A stretch of DNA of 64,000 nt from Rhizosphaericola mali (GCF_004337365.2 NZ_CP044016.1:2790001-2854000), one strand, 5' to 3'. Shown: positions 1 through 10,125, counted from the first letter of the stretch. Notes: generated from the sequence alone by a model not told the origin. Program-made: numbers and translations.

Positions 1-927
1 TTTTATCATTGCTTTGGAATGGTTATTGGCAATTTATGCTGTACATCGCATGGAGCTACGATGGTTATTCCATCGGAAAGTTTCGATCCAACAGCAACAT
101 TAATAGCAGTAGAACAAGAAAAATGTACCTCACTTTATGGTGTACCAACAATGTTTATTTCAGAATTACAATTACCAGACTTTGACAAATATGATTTGAG
201 TCATTTACGCACAGGAGTAATGGCAGGATCTCCATGCCCTGTAGAAATCATGCGCCAAGTGCAAGATAAAATGAATATGAAAGAAGTCAGTATCTGTTAT
301 GGTATGACTGAAACCTCTCCAGTAAGCACACAAACACAAATAGGCGCACCTATTGAGAAACAAGTTACTACGGTGGGCACGGTACAAGATCATTTGGAAA
401 TAAAAATTGTCCATCCTAAATCAGGCAAAATAGTTCCTATTGGCGAATTGGGAGAACTTTGTACTAGAGGTTATTCTGTTATGTTAAAATATTGGAATAA
501 TGTGGACGGCACCTTAGCAGTTATTGATGAAGGGCGATGGATGCACACAGGCGATGAAGCCATGATAGACCAAGAAGGCTATATTACCATCACAGGAAGA
601 ATAAAAGATGTCATTATTCGTGGTGGCGAAAACATTTCACCTAGAGAATTAGAAGAATTTTTATATAGTCATCCAGCCATTGAGAACGTACAAGTAATCG
701 GCGTGCCTGATGACAAATTTGGAGAAGCCGTTATGGCTTGGATTAAGTTGAAACAAAATAATGAAGCTATAACAGAAAAAGAATTATTAGCCTATTGTAA
801 GAACAAAATTGCGTACTATAAAATCCCTAAATATTGGAAGTTTGTAACCGATTTTCCAATGACAATTTCTGGAAAAATACGAAAAAATGAAATGCGAGAT
901 ATTTCAGTAAAAGAATTAGGTCTATAA
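1..927 (+). CDS. Acyl-CoA synthetase (AMP-binding), C-terminal part; 5' end outside window
   Basis: The frame is open from base 1, so this is the C-terminal ~308 residues of a longer protein. It belongs to the ANL adenylating superfamily (medium/long-chain acyl-CoA synthetases, ACSF2/FadD-like), which activate a carboxylic acid to acyl-AMP and then acyl-CoA. Seen motifs: YHCFGM at the very start, YGMTETSP, the hinge region HTGDEAMID then GRIKDVIIRGGENISP, and the catalytic-lysine motif TISGKIRK near the C-terminus. The acyl substrate cannot be told from the sequence. The first in-frame ATG at base 19 is internal, not the start. A hairpin terminator lies about 90 bases downstream. Confidence 0.9.
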   Translation, partial: FYHCFGMVIGNLCCTSHGATMVIPSESFDPTATLIAVEQEKCTSLYGVPTMFISELQLPDFDKYDLSHLRTGVMAGSPCPVEIMRQVQDKMNMKEVSICYGMTETSPVSTQTQIGAPIEKQVTTVGTVQDHLEIKIVHPKSGKIVPIGELGELCTRGYSVMLKYWNNVDGTLAVIDEGRWMHTGDEAMIDQEGYITITGRIKDVIIRGGENISPRELEEFLYSHPAIENVQVIGVPDDKFGEAVMAWIKLKQNNEAITEKELLAYCKNKIAYYKIPKYWKFVTDFPMTISGKIRKNEMRDISVKELGL

Positions 928-1018
928 GTTTTTTTGCACATTTGTTAAGAAAAATAAAATATATAATTTTTATCTAAAATATAATTTCTATACTTTAGCG
1001 GCAATTAACCATTACTAA

Positions 1019-1047
1019 GCCAACACCTAATCCATGTTGGCTTTTTT
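1019..1047 (+). terminator. Intrinsic terminator after acyl-CoA synthetase
   Basis: A 7-bp perfect stem GCCAACA/TGTTGGC with a 9-base loop is followed directly by six T. It lies about 90 bases downstream of the acyl-CoA synthetase stop. Confidence 0.6.
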
Positions 1048-1147
1048 GGGCACTTTATTCAATGACAACGATCCTTTATTTATTCACATTATTGACTATT
1101 TAACTTTGAGTTAACATTGAAATACTTTCTTTGTCAAAAGTATATAT

Positions 1148-2524
1148 ATGAAAATAAAAATGAATGTGTTAGCCTTAACAAGCATTGTAGCTTGTTATAT
1201 GGTTGCATGTAAAAAACAAGACTACTCGACTACTACGCCCGTAAAAACTTACTCCGTAGAAGAAACATTCGAAACAGGAACCAAAGCTGCTTACAAAATT
1301 GCTGATGTAAATCTCTCAACCGGATCATGGTCATTTGATGACGCCTTGATTGGATCAACTACAGCAGATGCTAAAGAAGACAATGCTTCCGTGAGAATCA
1401 GAACTGGGAACATAACTACAAATTTTCAAATTAGTGGTTTGGAAAAAATATTTGTAAAAAGCGCAAAATACGGCAATGATGCAACTTCCACATGGCAAAT
1501 GCAAGTATCATCTGATAGTGGAAAAACGTTCATCCAATTAGGATCAGATATTACAGATACGTCAAAAACGCTACAACTTGATTCATTCGTTAATACAATG
1601 AGTAGCCCAGTCCAAGTAAGAATCGTGAAGACTGGAACAACAAGAATAAATGTTGACAATATCACCTTTGTAGGAACTGGAGAGTCTGGAATAAGTGTTG
1701 ACACTACTGATGGAGCATCTGATACTACCAACCAATCAACTGCGGCGGCGGCTAGATATGTGAATGCTGGCAGTGATGCACCTCCGAGTACTGGAGATAA
1801 CTCAAACTTACTTTTAGGCAATCCAACGGATGCAGATTCAATCATTACATTGGCAGATAATTATATGATCAATCAGCATTATTATATTGAATCATATAAC
1901 CATACTAGAAGTACGCCAAACTGGGTCGCATGGCACTTAGATGCTACAAATACTACTGCCGTAGTTAAAAGACAAGACAACTTTGCGGCTTGGGCAGGGT
2001 TACCAACTTCATGGTTTGCAGTTCAAAGTAATACTTATTCAAGTTCTGGATATGAAAGAGGACATAATTGCCCATCAGGAGATAGAACTAGTAGTTTAGA
2101 AGCAAATTCTTCGACTTTCCTTATGACAAATATGATACCTCAAACTGCAGCCAACAATGAAGGTACTTGGAATAATTTAGAGTCTTATATTCGCACCCAA
2201 ACCAGTGCTGGATATGAAGCTTATATACTCATGGGCTCTTATGGAAATGGTGGCACAATTGCAAATGGTAACGTAACCGTGCCAACAAATGTGTGGAAAA
2301 TTGTTGTTTTCTTAAAAACGGGCAACAATGACTTAAGTAGAATTGATGCAGATACAAGAGTTTTGGCTGTAAATACACCAAATACAACTACAGTCAGTTC
2401 CGATTGGACACAATATATCGTAACTGTGAATGATATCGAAACCGCAACAGGATATAAAATATTTAGTGCATTAAGCAGTAGTTTACAAACTACATTAAAA
2501 GCTAAAAAAGACAGCGGCAATTAA
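1148..2524 (+). CDS. DNA/RNA non-specific endonuclease, predicted lipoprotein
   Basis: A sugar-non-specific nuclease of the NUC1 (beta-beta-alpha metal) family. The N-terminus has a hydrophobic segment ending in MVAC followed by KK, a plausible lipobox. Residues ~40-175 resemble a beta-sandwich accessory domain (inference). The nuclease domain covers ~215-450: YERGHNCPSGDR carries H306 as general base, and NNEGTWNNLE carries N337 (Mg2+ ligand) and E345, matching H89/N119/E127 of Serratia nuclease. The first residue of the usual DRGH motif is E303 here. It stands alone between terminators. A role in scavenging extracellular nucleic acid is inferred. A second ATG four codons in is equally possible as the start. 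Confidence 0.88.
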   Translation: MKIKMNVLALTSIVACYMVACKKQDYSTTTPVKTYSVEETFETGTKAAYKIADVNLSTGSWSFDDALIGSTTADAKEDNASVRIRTGNITTNFQISGLEKIFVKSAKYGNDATSTWQMQVSSDSGKTFIQLGSDITDTSKTLQLDSFVNTMSSPVQVRIVKTGTTRINVDNITFVGTGESGISVDTTDGASDTTNQSTAAAARYVNAGSDAPPSTGDNSNLLLGNPTDADSIITLADNYMINQHYYIESYNHTRSTPNWVAWHLDATNTTAVVKRQDNFAAWAGLPTSWFAVQSNTYSSSGYERGHNCPSGDRTSSLEANSSTFLMTNMIPQTAANNEGTWNNLESYIRTQTSAGYEAYILMGSYGNGGTIANGNVTVPTNVWKIVVFLKTGNNDLSRIDADTRVLAVNTPNTTTVSSDWTQYIVTVNDIETATGYKIFSALSSSLQTTLKAKKDSGN

Positions 2525-2548
2525 TAAAGCATTTTTTATTACTATCAA

Positions 2549-2585
2549 AACCTTTCAATTTTCTTAAAATTGGAAGGTTTTTTTT
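2549..2585 (+). terminator. Intrinsic terminator after nuclease
   Basis: A 14-bp stem with one wobble pair and a short loop is followed by eight T, about 25 bases after the nuclease stop. Confidence 0.8.
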
Positions 2586-2751
2586 AATTGAAAATATTTA
2601 ACAAAATGACACAATCTTTGTAAACAAATTTCAAGCTATTAACATTTATTAGAGAATAAAATAGAAATCACGCCATTTATTTATTTTTTTTCGAATATGT
2701 AAAAAATAAGCCCTACCTTAACTGCAATTTTTAACAGATTTTATTTCTATC

Positions 2752-5337
2752 ATGCAATTATTGAATAAAGGCAATGCGCTGGACGTATACAATGATAATG
2801 TCGGAGTGAGATTCCAGCTCTACAATAGTCTTTTTACCGCCCTACCTTTTCATAAAATTGAAAAAACAGGAATCTTACTTACGTTGTTTCTTTTGCATTG
2901 TGAGGAAGGTTATACCAAAAGAAAAAGTCCTATTGAAATAGTTGATTCATTTATGGCGACATACACGCCCAACTACAGTGAACAAGAAAAAAAAGATATT
3001 TTATTTCGATTTATTCAGTTCACAGAGCGACAAGTCGTGCTTTTTGATTCATTGGAAGAAGCAGCATTTCCGATTTTGCATGATTTGAATGGATCGGGAA
3101 GTATTGCAGATTTGAAAACTCAAATTGACCAAAATAGTCAAGATGTGGCACTACAAAAGAAACTAGAAGATTTCCAAGTTAGAATTGTGCTTACGGCACA
3201 CCCAACACAGTTTTATCCTGGGGAAGTTTTGGGCATTATCAATGATTTAGCAATTGCTTTAAAATCTGATGACGCAGCTAAAGTAAATATGTATTTGCAA
3301 CAATTAGCAAAGACGCCTTTCTTGAAAAAACAAAAACCAACCCCATTTGATGAAGCGAAAAGCTTAGTCTGGTATTTGGAAAATATATTTTATCCAGCAG
3401 CGGGTTTGATTTTGGATACTATGAAAGATAAATTTGGAACAAGCGTAAGCGAAGAAAATCCAATTATCCGAATGGGCTTCTGGCCAGGGGGCGACAGAGA
3501 TGGTAATCCTTTTGTACGTACGAATACTACATTAAAAGTAGCAAGAGAATTACGTGCTGGCGTAATGAGATGTTACTATAAAGATATTCGCGCTATTAGA
3601 AGACGATTGACGTTTAGAGGCGTGGAGGAAATTATCCAAAATCTAGAAACTATATTTTACAACCATTTATATGGAGATGATAAATCTGTAGTTATTTCTA
3701 AAGAATTTCTTTTGACAGAATTAAGAACTGCTAAAAAGAAATTAATAGAATTGCACAATGGTCTTTTTTCTTACTTATTAGACAATTTAATTTGTAAAGT
3801 TCAAATCTTTGGAGTATTCTTTGCCACATTGGATATACGCCAAGATAGCACGCTACATGGTAATTTATTCAAAACTGTGGCAGAAAAAACGGATTTACTT
3901 CCTAGTAATTACACAGATCTTAACGATAAAGAAAAAGTAGATGCACTTTTAAAAATAGACCAAACAATCTCTGCTGATATATTCACTGATGAGATCGAAA
4001 AAGATACGTTGAGTGTTATCAAAACAATAGAAACTATTCAAAACGAAAGTGGAGAGGAAGGTTGCAATCGTTATATCATCAGTCATAGTACAGATGCGCA
4101 TCATGTCATCGAAGTTTTGACATTATTCAAAATTGGAGGTTGGCAGCGTAATGGGCTTTCGGTTGATATAATGCCGTTGTTTGAGTCAATTGAAGATTTG
4201 AGTAATGCAGGAGAAATCATAGAAAGACTATATTTAAATCCTATATATAGAGCACATTTAAAGGAAAGAAATAATATTCAATCCATTATGATGGGATTCT
4301 CTGATGGAACGAAGGATGGAGGATATCTTATGGCGAATTGGAGTATTTATAAAGCCAAAGAAGAAATGACTAAAGTATCTAGAAAATATGATATTGATGT
4401 CGTGTTCTTTGATGGTCGCGGCGGTCCTCCTGCTAGAGGTGGTGGTAAAACACAAAAATTCTATGCCTCCATGGGTGGAAATATTGAAAATAAAGAAATC
4501 CAACTGACTATCCAGGGACAAACAGTTAGTTCTAATTTCGGGACGATTAATTCCGCACAATACAATATTGAGCAATTAATTACGGCTGGCATATTCAATG
4601 ATGTTTTACATAAGAAAGAAGAAACATTAACGGAAGATCAAGAAGTTTTATTAAGTGAATTATCCGCAATAAGTTATGATGCCTATGTGGACCTAAAAGA
4701 AAGACCTGAGTTTTTAGAATATTTGGCATATGCAACGCCTCTTAGATTCTATGGAAAAGCAAATATCGGAAGCCGCCCATCGAAAAGAAATAGTGATGCA
4801 AAAATCAATTTAGATTCTTTAAGAGCCATTCCTTTTGTTGGTTCTTGGAGTCAGATTAAACAAAATATTCCCGGATATTATGGTGTAGGTACCGCTATCA
4901 AAAAAATGGTAGACAAGGGCAAATTAGATGATTTGAAAAAATTATATCAAGAATCTTTATTCTTCCGTACGCTTATTGACAATAGTGAAATGGCTATGAA
5001 AAAATGCTTTTTCCCATTAACTGAGTATTTGTCAAAAGATCCAAAATATGGGCAAATATGGGCACTTGCATACGAAGAATATGAATTGAGTAAAAAAATG
5101 ATCTTGATGATCAGCGGACATGCCGAATTAATGCATGGCTACCCAACAGAACAAGTATCTATTCAATTAAGAGATAGAATCGTCTTACCCATTGCTACTA
5201 TTCAACAATATGCAATTTCAAAAGTTAGGGAATTAGAAAGTCAAGGAATTTCATCTTCTGAAGATCAAGAAATTTATGAAAAAATAGTAATGCGCTGTTC
5301 CTTTGGATTGATTAATGCTGGCAGAAACTCTGCGTAA
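2752..5337 (+). CDS. ppc: Phosphoenolpyruvate carboxylase
   Basis: Carboxylates PEP to oxaloacetate with bicarbonate, refilling the TCA cycle; cytosolic homotetramer in known cases. At 861 residues it is close to E. coli Ppc (883). Signatures: VLTAHPTQ with catalytic H150, WPGGDRDGNP around residue 250, GFSDGTKDGGYL, and FFDGRGGPPARGGG around 552-565 holding R556 and R562. Two deviations from the E. coli consensus: TAHPTE reads TAHPTQ (Q153), and the His of FHGRGG is Asp (D554). The usual C-terminal end in NAGRNSA (xNTG in many homologues) is present. Monocistronic, with a strong terminator 24 bases downstream. No clear TAnnTTTG promoter was found upstream. Confidence 0.95.
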   Translation: MQLLNKGNALDVYNDNVGVRFQLYNSLFTALPFHKIEKTGILLTLFLLHCEEGYTKRKSPIEIVDSFMATYTPNYSEQEKKDILFRFIQFTERQVVLFDSLEEAAFPILHDLNGSGSIADLKTQIDQNSQDVALQKKLEDFQVRIVLTAHPTQFYPGEVLGIINDLAIALKSDDAAKVNMYLQQLAKTPFLKKQKPTPFDEAKSLVWYLENIFYPAAGLILDTMKDKFGTSVSEENPIIRMGFWPGGDRDGNPFVRTNTTLKVARELRAGVMRCYYKDIRAIRRRLTFRGVEEIIQNLETIFYNHLYGDDKSVVISKEFLLTELRTAKKKLIELHNGLFSYLLDNLICKVQIFGVFFATLDIRQDSTLHGNLFKTVAEKTDLLPSNYTDLNDKEKVDALLKIDQTISADIFTDEIEKDTLSVIKTIETIQNESGEEGCNRYIISHSTDAHHVIEVLTLFKIGGWQRNGLSVDIMPLFESIEDLSNAGEIIERLYLNPIYRAHLKERNNIQSIMMGFSDGTKDGGYLMANWSIYKAKEEMTKVSRKYDIDVVFFDGRGGPPARGGGKTQKFYASMGGNIENKEIQLTIQGQTVSSNFGTINSAQYNIEQLITAGIFNDVLHKKEETLTEDQEVLLSELSAISYDAYVDLKERPEFLEYLAYATPLRFYGKANIGSRPSKRNSDAKINLDSLRAIPFVGSWSQIKQNIPGYYGVGTAIKKMVDKGKLDDLKKLYQESLFFRTLIDNSEMAMKKCFFPLTEYLSKDPKYGQIWALAYEEYELSKKMILMISGHAELMHGYPTEQVSIQLRDRIVLPIATIQQYAISKVRELESQGISSSEDQEIYEKIVMRCSFGLINAGRNSA

Positions 5338-5360
5338 TTACAATATTGAACCAAAATTTA

Positions 5361-5393
5361 AAAGCGAAATGAATTATCTTCATTTCGCTTTTT
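5361..5393 (+). terminator. Intrinsic terminator after ppc
   Basis: A 13-bp perfect stem (AAAGCGAAATGAA and its complement) with a 5-base loop runs into a T-rich tail, separating ppc from the polysaccharide lyase unit. Confidence 0.85.
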
Positions 5394-5421
5394 GTTTGTA
5401 ATCTAAATTTTCAGTTGAAAT

Positions 5422-7536
5422 ATGACTTATACAAATAAATTCATTTTTCTAATCTTCCTTTTGATATTCACAATATTTGGAAAAGGATATTCGCAACAAT
5501 GGAATGTCTATGATTCTATTATGAACAATATTAGAAATGTTGAGTTCATTGAAGAACCTAATATAGAAAAATTAGATAGAGATATTGCGAAAAATTTAAC
5601 TAGCATTTCTGAAAATAGTTTTTGGAATGACATTAACTATAACTCTACTACACAAACAGCTTGGTCTCCAGGACAACATTTGCGAAGGTTACATACAATA
5701 GCAATAGGATTTGCAAATAAAAAAAGTAAATATTATCAAAATCAAAAAGTTTTACAAACTATAATACATGGACTACAATTTTGGTATGATAAAAATCCTA
5801 TCAGCACCAACTGGTACAACCAACAAATTTTCTGTCCAAAACAAGTTGGCGTGATTCTAATTCTACTAAAAACGGATCAAAATCATTTTCCGATTTCACT
5901 ATCAAATAAATTATTAGACCGAATGGAAAGAATTGGTGGAATCCCAAATGGCCAATACAGTTCAGGCAGTTCTAATAGGATTAATATTTCAGCACATTGG
6001 ATTTATCGCGCTTGTCTTCAACAACAAAAAAATAATTTAGATTTTGCAGTTGAGCAAGCATTATTAACATTTAAGTTTAATGAGCCCGGCGGAGGTTTGC
6101 AACCAGATTTTTCTTTCCAAGAACATGGCAAGCAACTATACATTGGCAACTATGGTTATGGCTTTTTAGATAATCTTTCTAATATATCCTTATACTTAAA
6201 AAATACTCAATATGCCATCTCCCCTTTTCAACTATATTTACTTTCAACATTTTGTTTAGATACATATAACAATGTAATAAGGGGCAAATATTATTCTTAT
6301 TCTGTTCTGGGCCGACAGATGGCGAATAAAAACGAATTGGACAGGTCTAAGAGTTTAGATATTTTATACAAAATGAAGCAACTTGATACTATAAATGATA
6401 AAACTTATGCATATGCTATATCTCGTTGGAATGGGACAAATCTACCATCATCAAATATAAAACCAACTCATAGGCATTTCTATTTTTCTGATTATAGTTT
6501 TTATAACACTTCAAATTATTTCTTTGATGTCAGATTTGTTTCTAATAGAACAGTCCGTACAGAGAATATTAATAATGAAGATAAAAAAGGTTATTTTTTA
6601 TCAGATGGAGCATATAATATTTTAGTTAAAGGAGATGAATATTTTAATATTTTTCCGACTTGGGATTGGTGTCATATTCCTGGAACTACAGCACCGCACT
6701 ATGATAGTTTGCCAGACCTTCCAATTGGAGTTGGGAGTTATCCAGGCACATCCAAATTTGCAGGTGGACTTTCAGATAGTTTGATTGGCATTTCTACTTA
6801 TTCCATGGATTATCCCATATTTAAAACCAATGCTATAAAAAGTTGGTTCATTTTTGATGGCGCAATTATTTGTTTAGGTGCAGAGATTCAATCTAATTCG
6901 GATCAGGAGATTCATACGACAATTAATCAATGCAATTGGGTTGGAAATGTAAAAAAAATACATCAAGGTATCAATAACTATATTTTACACAATAATATAG
7001 CCTATCAAATACCAACAAATGAAAACTATGTTTTGCAAACAAATCAGAAATTTGGAAATTGGAAGACAATTTCAGACTCTCAAAAAGACTCTATAGTATC
7101 GCAAAGCGTTTTTTCCTTATGGTTAAATCATCATAAAAACCCCGCAAATGCCACCTATCAGTATACAATCATTCCAAACATTCATTCAAAAACAGAACTA
7201 GAAAAATTCTTATCTAAGCATCAAGAAAATATCATTTGCAATGATTCCAATATTCAAGCGGTATGTTTTGATGGAATTATACAAGCGACATTTCTTCAAA
7301 ATAATAAAATATTAAAGTTTAAAAATATAAAAATAACAAGTGATAAAGCATGTCTTTTGATGATACGTCCAATAGGCATAAATAAATATAAAATATCCAT
7401 ATCAGATCCTAGTCAATCATTAAGCGATATAACTATTAAAGGAACCATTGATAACGTCAAAGTAAATAAACAAATCAATTTATACAATCAAAATAGAAAA
7501 GGAGCTACAATTTCTATGATATTGAATACAAAATAA
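5422..7536 (+). CDS. Polysaccharide lyase family 8 (chondroitin/hyaluronan lyase-like)
   Basis: A secreted PL8 lyase that cleaves uronic-acid polysaccharides by beta-elimination, leaving an unsaturated uronic end. The signal peptide is residues 1-24, ending GYSQ. The catalytic helical toroid contains N185 in GSSNRIN, H235 and Y244 in EHGKQLYIGNYG, and R298 in LGRQMAN; spacing matches N175/H225/Y234/R288 of Pedobacter heparinus chondroitinase AC. The central beta-sandwich shows PTWDWCHIPGTT, a family hallmark. At 704 residues it has normal PL8 length. First gene of a three-gene unit with GH88 and DUF2264. The substrate (chondroitin, hyaluronan, xanthan or other) is not determined. Confidence 0.88.
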   Translation: MTYTNKFIFLIFLLIFTIFGKGYSQQWNVYDSIMNNIRNVEFIEEPNIEKLDRDIAKNLTSISENSFWNDINYNSTTQTAWSPGQHLRRLHTIAIGFANKKSKYYQNQKVLQTIIHGLQFWYDKNPISTNWYNQQIFCPKQVGVILILLKTDQNHFPISLSNKLLDRMERIGGIPNGQYSSGSSNRINISAHWIYRACLQQQKNNLDFAVEQALLTFKFNEPGGGLQPDFSFQEHGKQLYIGNYGYGFLDNLSNISLYLKNTQYAISPFQLYLLSTFCLDTYNNVIRGKYYSYSVLGRQMANKNELDRSKSLDILYKMKQLDTINDKTYAYAISRWNGTNLPSSNIKPTHRHFYFSDYSFYNTSNYFFDVRFVSNRTVRTENINNEDKKGYFLSDGAYNILVKGDEYFNIFPTWDWCHIPGTTAPHYDSLPDLPIGVGSYPGTSKFAGGLSDSLIGISTYSMDYPIFKTNAIKSWFIFDGAIICLGAEIQSNSDQEIHTTINQCNWVGNVKKIHQGINNYILHNNIAYQIPTNENYVLQTNQKFGNWKTISDSQKDSIVSQSVFSLWLNHHKNPANATYQYTIIPNIHSKTELEKFLSKHQENIICNDSNIQAVCFDGIIQATFLQNNKILKFKNIKITSDKACLLMIRPIGINKYKISISDPSQSLSDITIKGTIDNVKVNKQINLYNQNRKGATISMILNTK

Positions 7537-7606
7537 ATATGCCTTAACGAATGCTACTCCATATCTAAACAAATTCTTTTTACTATCTTTCTTAAAATTG
7601 CCAATC

Positions 7607-8797
7607 ATGAAGTTTTTCAGCCAATTTATTTTAACATTTTCCATTTTTATTACGATTAATACCTTCGGTCAGAAAAAAGAAATGAGAAAATTAATAGCGG
7701 ATAATTTTGCATTTGCAGATAGCCAATATCATTATCTAATTAATGCAGGTCTACCCTTAGACGAAATGCCACAAAGTTTTAATTATACAACAAACAAAGT
7801 TACTGGTTATGAAAGAACTTGGTGGTGCACAGGCTTCTATCCAGGAAATCTATTATATATTTATCAACAAACAAAAGATGAATCTTTATTACCTGAAATC
7901 CGCCGTACATTAAAAGTTATACAACCCAACGAAAATTATACTGGTAATCACGATCTCGGCTTTATGATGTTTTGTAGCTTCGGGAATGCCATTTCAATTT
8001 TAAAGGACGCTAGTTATAAGAAAATACTCTTTCAATCCGCTACATCTTTGTCTTCTAGATTTCGTCCACATATTCCAGCCATTCAGTCATGGAATAAAAG
8101 TAAGAATTTTAACTGCCCAGTTATTATTGACAATATGATGAATTTGGAATTGTTGGAATGGGTAAGTCAACACGGCGGCGATAGAAAATTTGCAGAGATA
8201 GCATTACAACATGCCAACACTACCATGAAAAATCATTTTAGGAGCAACTACAGTTCTTTTCATGTTGTGGACTATGATACAAGCAATGGAACCGTCCTAC
8301 AAAAAAAAACCTGGCAGGGATATGCAGATAGTTCCTCATGGGCAAGAGGTCAAGGTTGGGGATTATATGGCTTCACGATGATGTATCGGTTTACCAAAAA
8401 TAAAAAATTTCTAGAGCAAGCCAGACATATTGCTCATTACATCCTTAACAATCCCAAGCTTCCAATTGATAAAATTCCTTATTGGGATTTTAGCGATCCA
8501 AAAATACCCAATGTTCCAAGAGATGCATCAGCAGGAGCATTGATAGCTTCGGCATTATTAGAATTAGGACAATATACTTCAGGAAAAGAAAAAAGCAACT
8601 ACGTTACGAATGCAGAAATTATGCTGCAATCTTTATCCTCGCCTGGTTACAGATCTAAATTAGGTAGCAATGGTGGATTCCTTTTGATGCATAGTACAGG
8701 TGCATTACCATTCAACTCCGAAGTAGATGTACCTTTAATTTATGCAGATTATTACTTTTTGGAAGCGTTGATTAGATATAAAAATTGGTATTTATAA
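7607..8797 (+). CDS. GH88 unsaturated glucuronyl hydrolase
   Basis: Hydrolyses the unsaturated uronic residue left by polysaccharide lyases via vinyl-ether hydration. ATG at 7607 was preferred over an in-frame TTG three codons upstream because it gives a clean signal peptide (residues 1-21). Family motifs: GYERTWWCTGFYPGNL, NHDLGFMM with D116, IIDNMMN with D175, WARGQGWGLYGF, and PRDASAGALIASALLEL. D116 and D175 match the two catalytic Asp (D88, D149) of Bacillus UGL. It lies 70 bases after the PL8 lyase and 11 bases before DUF2264, so the lyase product is its probable substrate. Confidence 0.92.
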   Translation: MKFFSQFILTFSIFITINTFGQKKEMRKLIADNFAFADSQYHYLINAGLPLDEMPQSFNYTTNKVTGYERTWWCTGFYPGNLLYIYQQTKDESLLPEIRRTLKVIQPNENYTGNHDLGFMMFCSFGNAISILKDASYKKILFQSATSLSSRFRPHIPAIQSWNKSKNFNCPVIIDNMMNLELLEWVSQHGGDRKFAEIALQHANTTMKNHFRSNYSSFHVVDYDTSNGTVLQKKTWQGYADSSSWARGQGWGLYGFTMMYRFTKNKKFLEQARHIAHYILNNPKLPIDKIPYWDFSDPKIPNVPRDASAGALIASALLELGQYTSGKEKSNYVTNAEIMLQSLSSPGYRSKLGSNGGFLLMHSTGALPFNSEVDVPLIYADYYFLEALIRYKNWYL

Positions 8798-8808
8798 AAA
8801 ATTTAGTC

Positions 8809-10068
8809 ATGAAACGTCGATCTTTTATTCATTTATCTTCCTTAACTGGGCTAAGCGTATTTAATAAGGTCTTACCAGAAAATAATTACAAAAATCAAAT
8901 CAATAACCATCAATCACATGAAAATGATCGAATATATTGGGTTAATCTTCTAATCAAAATATCTACTCCAGTATTAGAAAATCTTGCCAACAATACGCTG
9001 CGAAAAAACATGGTAGTTGATTATAGTCCTTCTTGGGATGGAAGAGATAAGCAAGTTGCTTATTTAGAAGCATTTGGGCGGCTATTAGCAGGCATAGCAG
9101 TGTGGTTTAATGCACCAGAAGTATCAGAAGTTGAAGATAAAGAAAGGGTTAAAATATATAATTGGGCATTACAAAGTATTAAAAACGCAGTAAACCCACA
9201 AAGTCCAGATTATTTACTTTGGCATAGTAATCAAGTAGCGCAACCACTTGTGGATGCCGCCTATTTTGCACATGCCTTAATACGTTGCCCCAAAAAATTG
9301 TGGGAACCTTTAGATAATATAACTAAGAATAGAATTATTCAAGAATTAACTAAATTCAGATTACAGAGACCATTTAATAATAACTGGGTTTTATTTAGTT
9401 CTATTATAGAATCATTTTTATTGAAATATGGTCCCGACTGTGATTTTAAAAGAATGGATGATGGTATTGATAGTGTTATCAATTGGTATGTAGGAGATGG
9501 ATGGTACAGTGATGGACCAAAATTTGCATTTGACCATTATAATGGTTATGATATGCATAGTATGTTAATTGATTGCCTTAAGATAAATGTAGAAAAAGGA
9601 AGACGTACTAAAGAAGAATATGAAATCTCTTATAAAAGAATGCAACGGTATGCTCATTTTTTAGAGCGCTATATATCTCCAGAAGGTTACTATTTGGTTA
9701 TTGGACGGTCTTCAACCTATCGAACTGGTGCTTTTCAGCCTTTGGTTCAATTAGCATTGGAAAAAAATTTACCAAAAGAAATAAGTCCGGCCCAAGTGCG
9801 ATCCGCATTAACCAAAGTAATGAAAAACATTTTTATAGATTCTACATTTCATAAGGGTTGGTTAAGGCTAGGTTTGGTTGGAGATGAACAAAGAGAATTA
9901 GCAGATTATTATTCTAATACAGGAAGTATGTACATCGCAAGCTTAGTATTTCTACCTTTAGGATTATCCCCCAAGGATCCATTTTGGAATGATCCTTTTA
10001 CCGAATGGACGCAACTAAAAGCTTGGCAGGGTAAACCGTTTGCAAATGATTATGCAGTACCATATTAA
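8809..10068 (+). CDS. DUF2264 domain protein
   Basis: The start at ATG 8809 gives MKRRSFIHLSSLTGLS, a Tat-like twin-arginine leader; an in-frame TTG at 8785 would overlap GH88. The family signature LEAFGRLLAGIAVWF and repeated Trp/Tyr-rich helices (SPSWDGRD, WYVGDGWYSDGPKFAFDHYNGYDMH split over residues ~75-260) identify DUF2264. Members usually sit in polysaccharide-utilisation loci and have an alpha/alpha toroid-like fold; no reaction is firmly established. Position behind PL8 and GH88 suggests a step on the same oligosaccharide (inference). Last gene of the unit, followed by a bidirectional terminator. Confidence 0.85.
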   Translation: MKRRSFIHLSSLTGLSVFNKVLPENNYKNQINNHQSHENDRIYWVNLLIKISTPVLENLANNTLRKNMVVDYSPSWDGRDKQVAYLEAFGRLLAGIAVWFNAPEVSEVEDKERVKIYNWALQSIKNAVNPQSPDYLLWHSNQVAQPLVDAAYFAHALIRCPKKLWEPLDNITKNRIIQELTKFRLQRPFNNNWVLFSSIIESFLLKYGPDCDFKRMDDGIDSVINWYVGDGWYSDGPKFAFDHYNGYDMHSMLIDCLKINVEKGRRTKEEYEISYKRMQRYAHFLERYISPEGYYLVIGRSSTYRTGAFQPLVQLALEKNLPKEISPAQVRSALTKVMKNIFIDSTFHKGWLRLGLVGDEQRELADYYSNTGSMYIASLVFLPLGLSPKDPFWNDPFTEWTQLKAWQGKPFANDYAVPY

Positions 10069-10108
10069 AAAATAGCCTCTATGAAATTCATCACAGAGGC
10101 TATTTTTT
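10067..10108. terminator. Bidirectional terminator between DUF2264 and ndh
   Basis: A 14-bp perfect stem (AAAAAATAGCCTCT and its complement) with a 14-base loop and A/T tracts on both sides, placed between two convergent genes. Confidence 0.85.
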
Positions 10109-10125
10109 AATAAATATAAATATGC

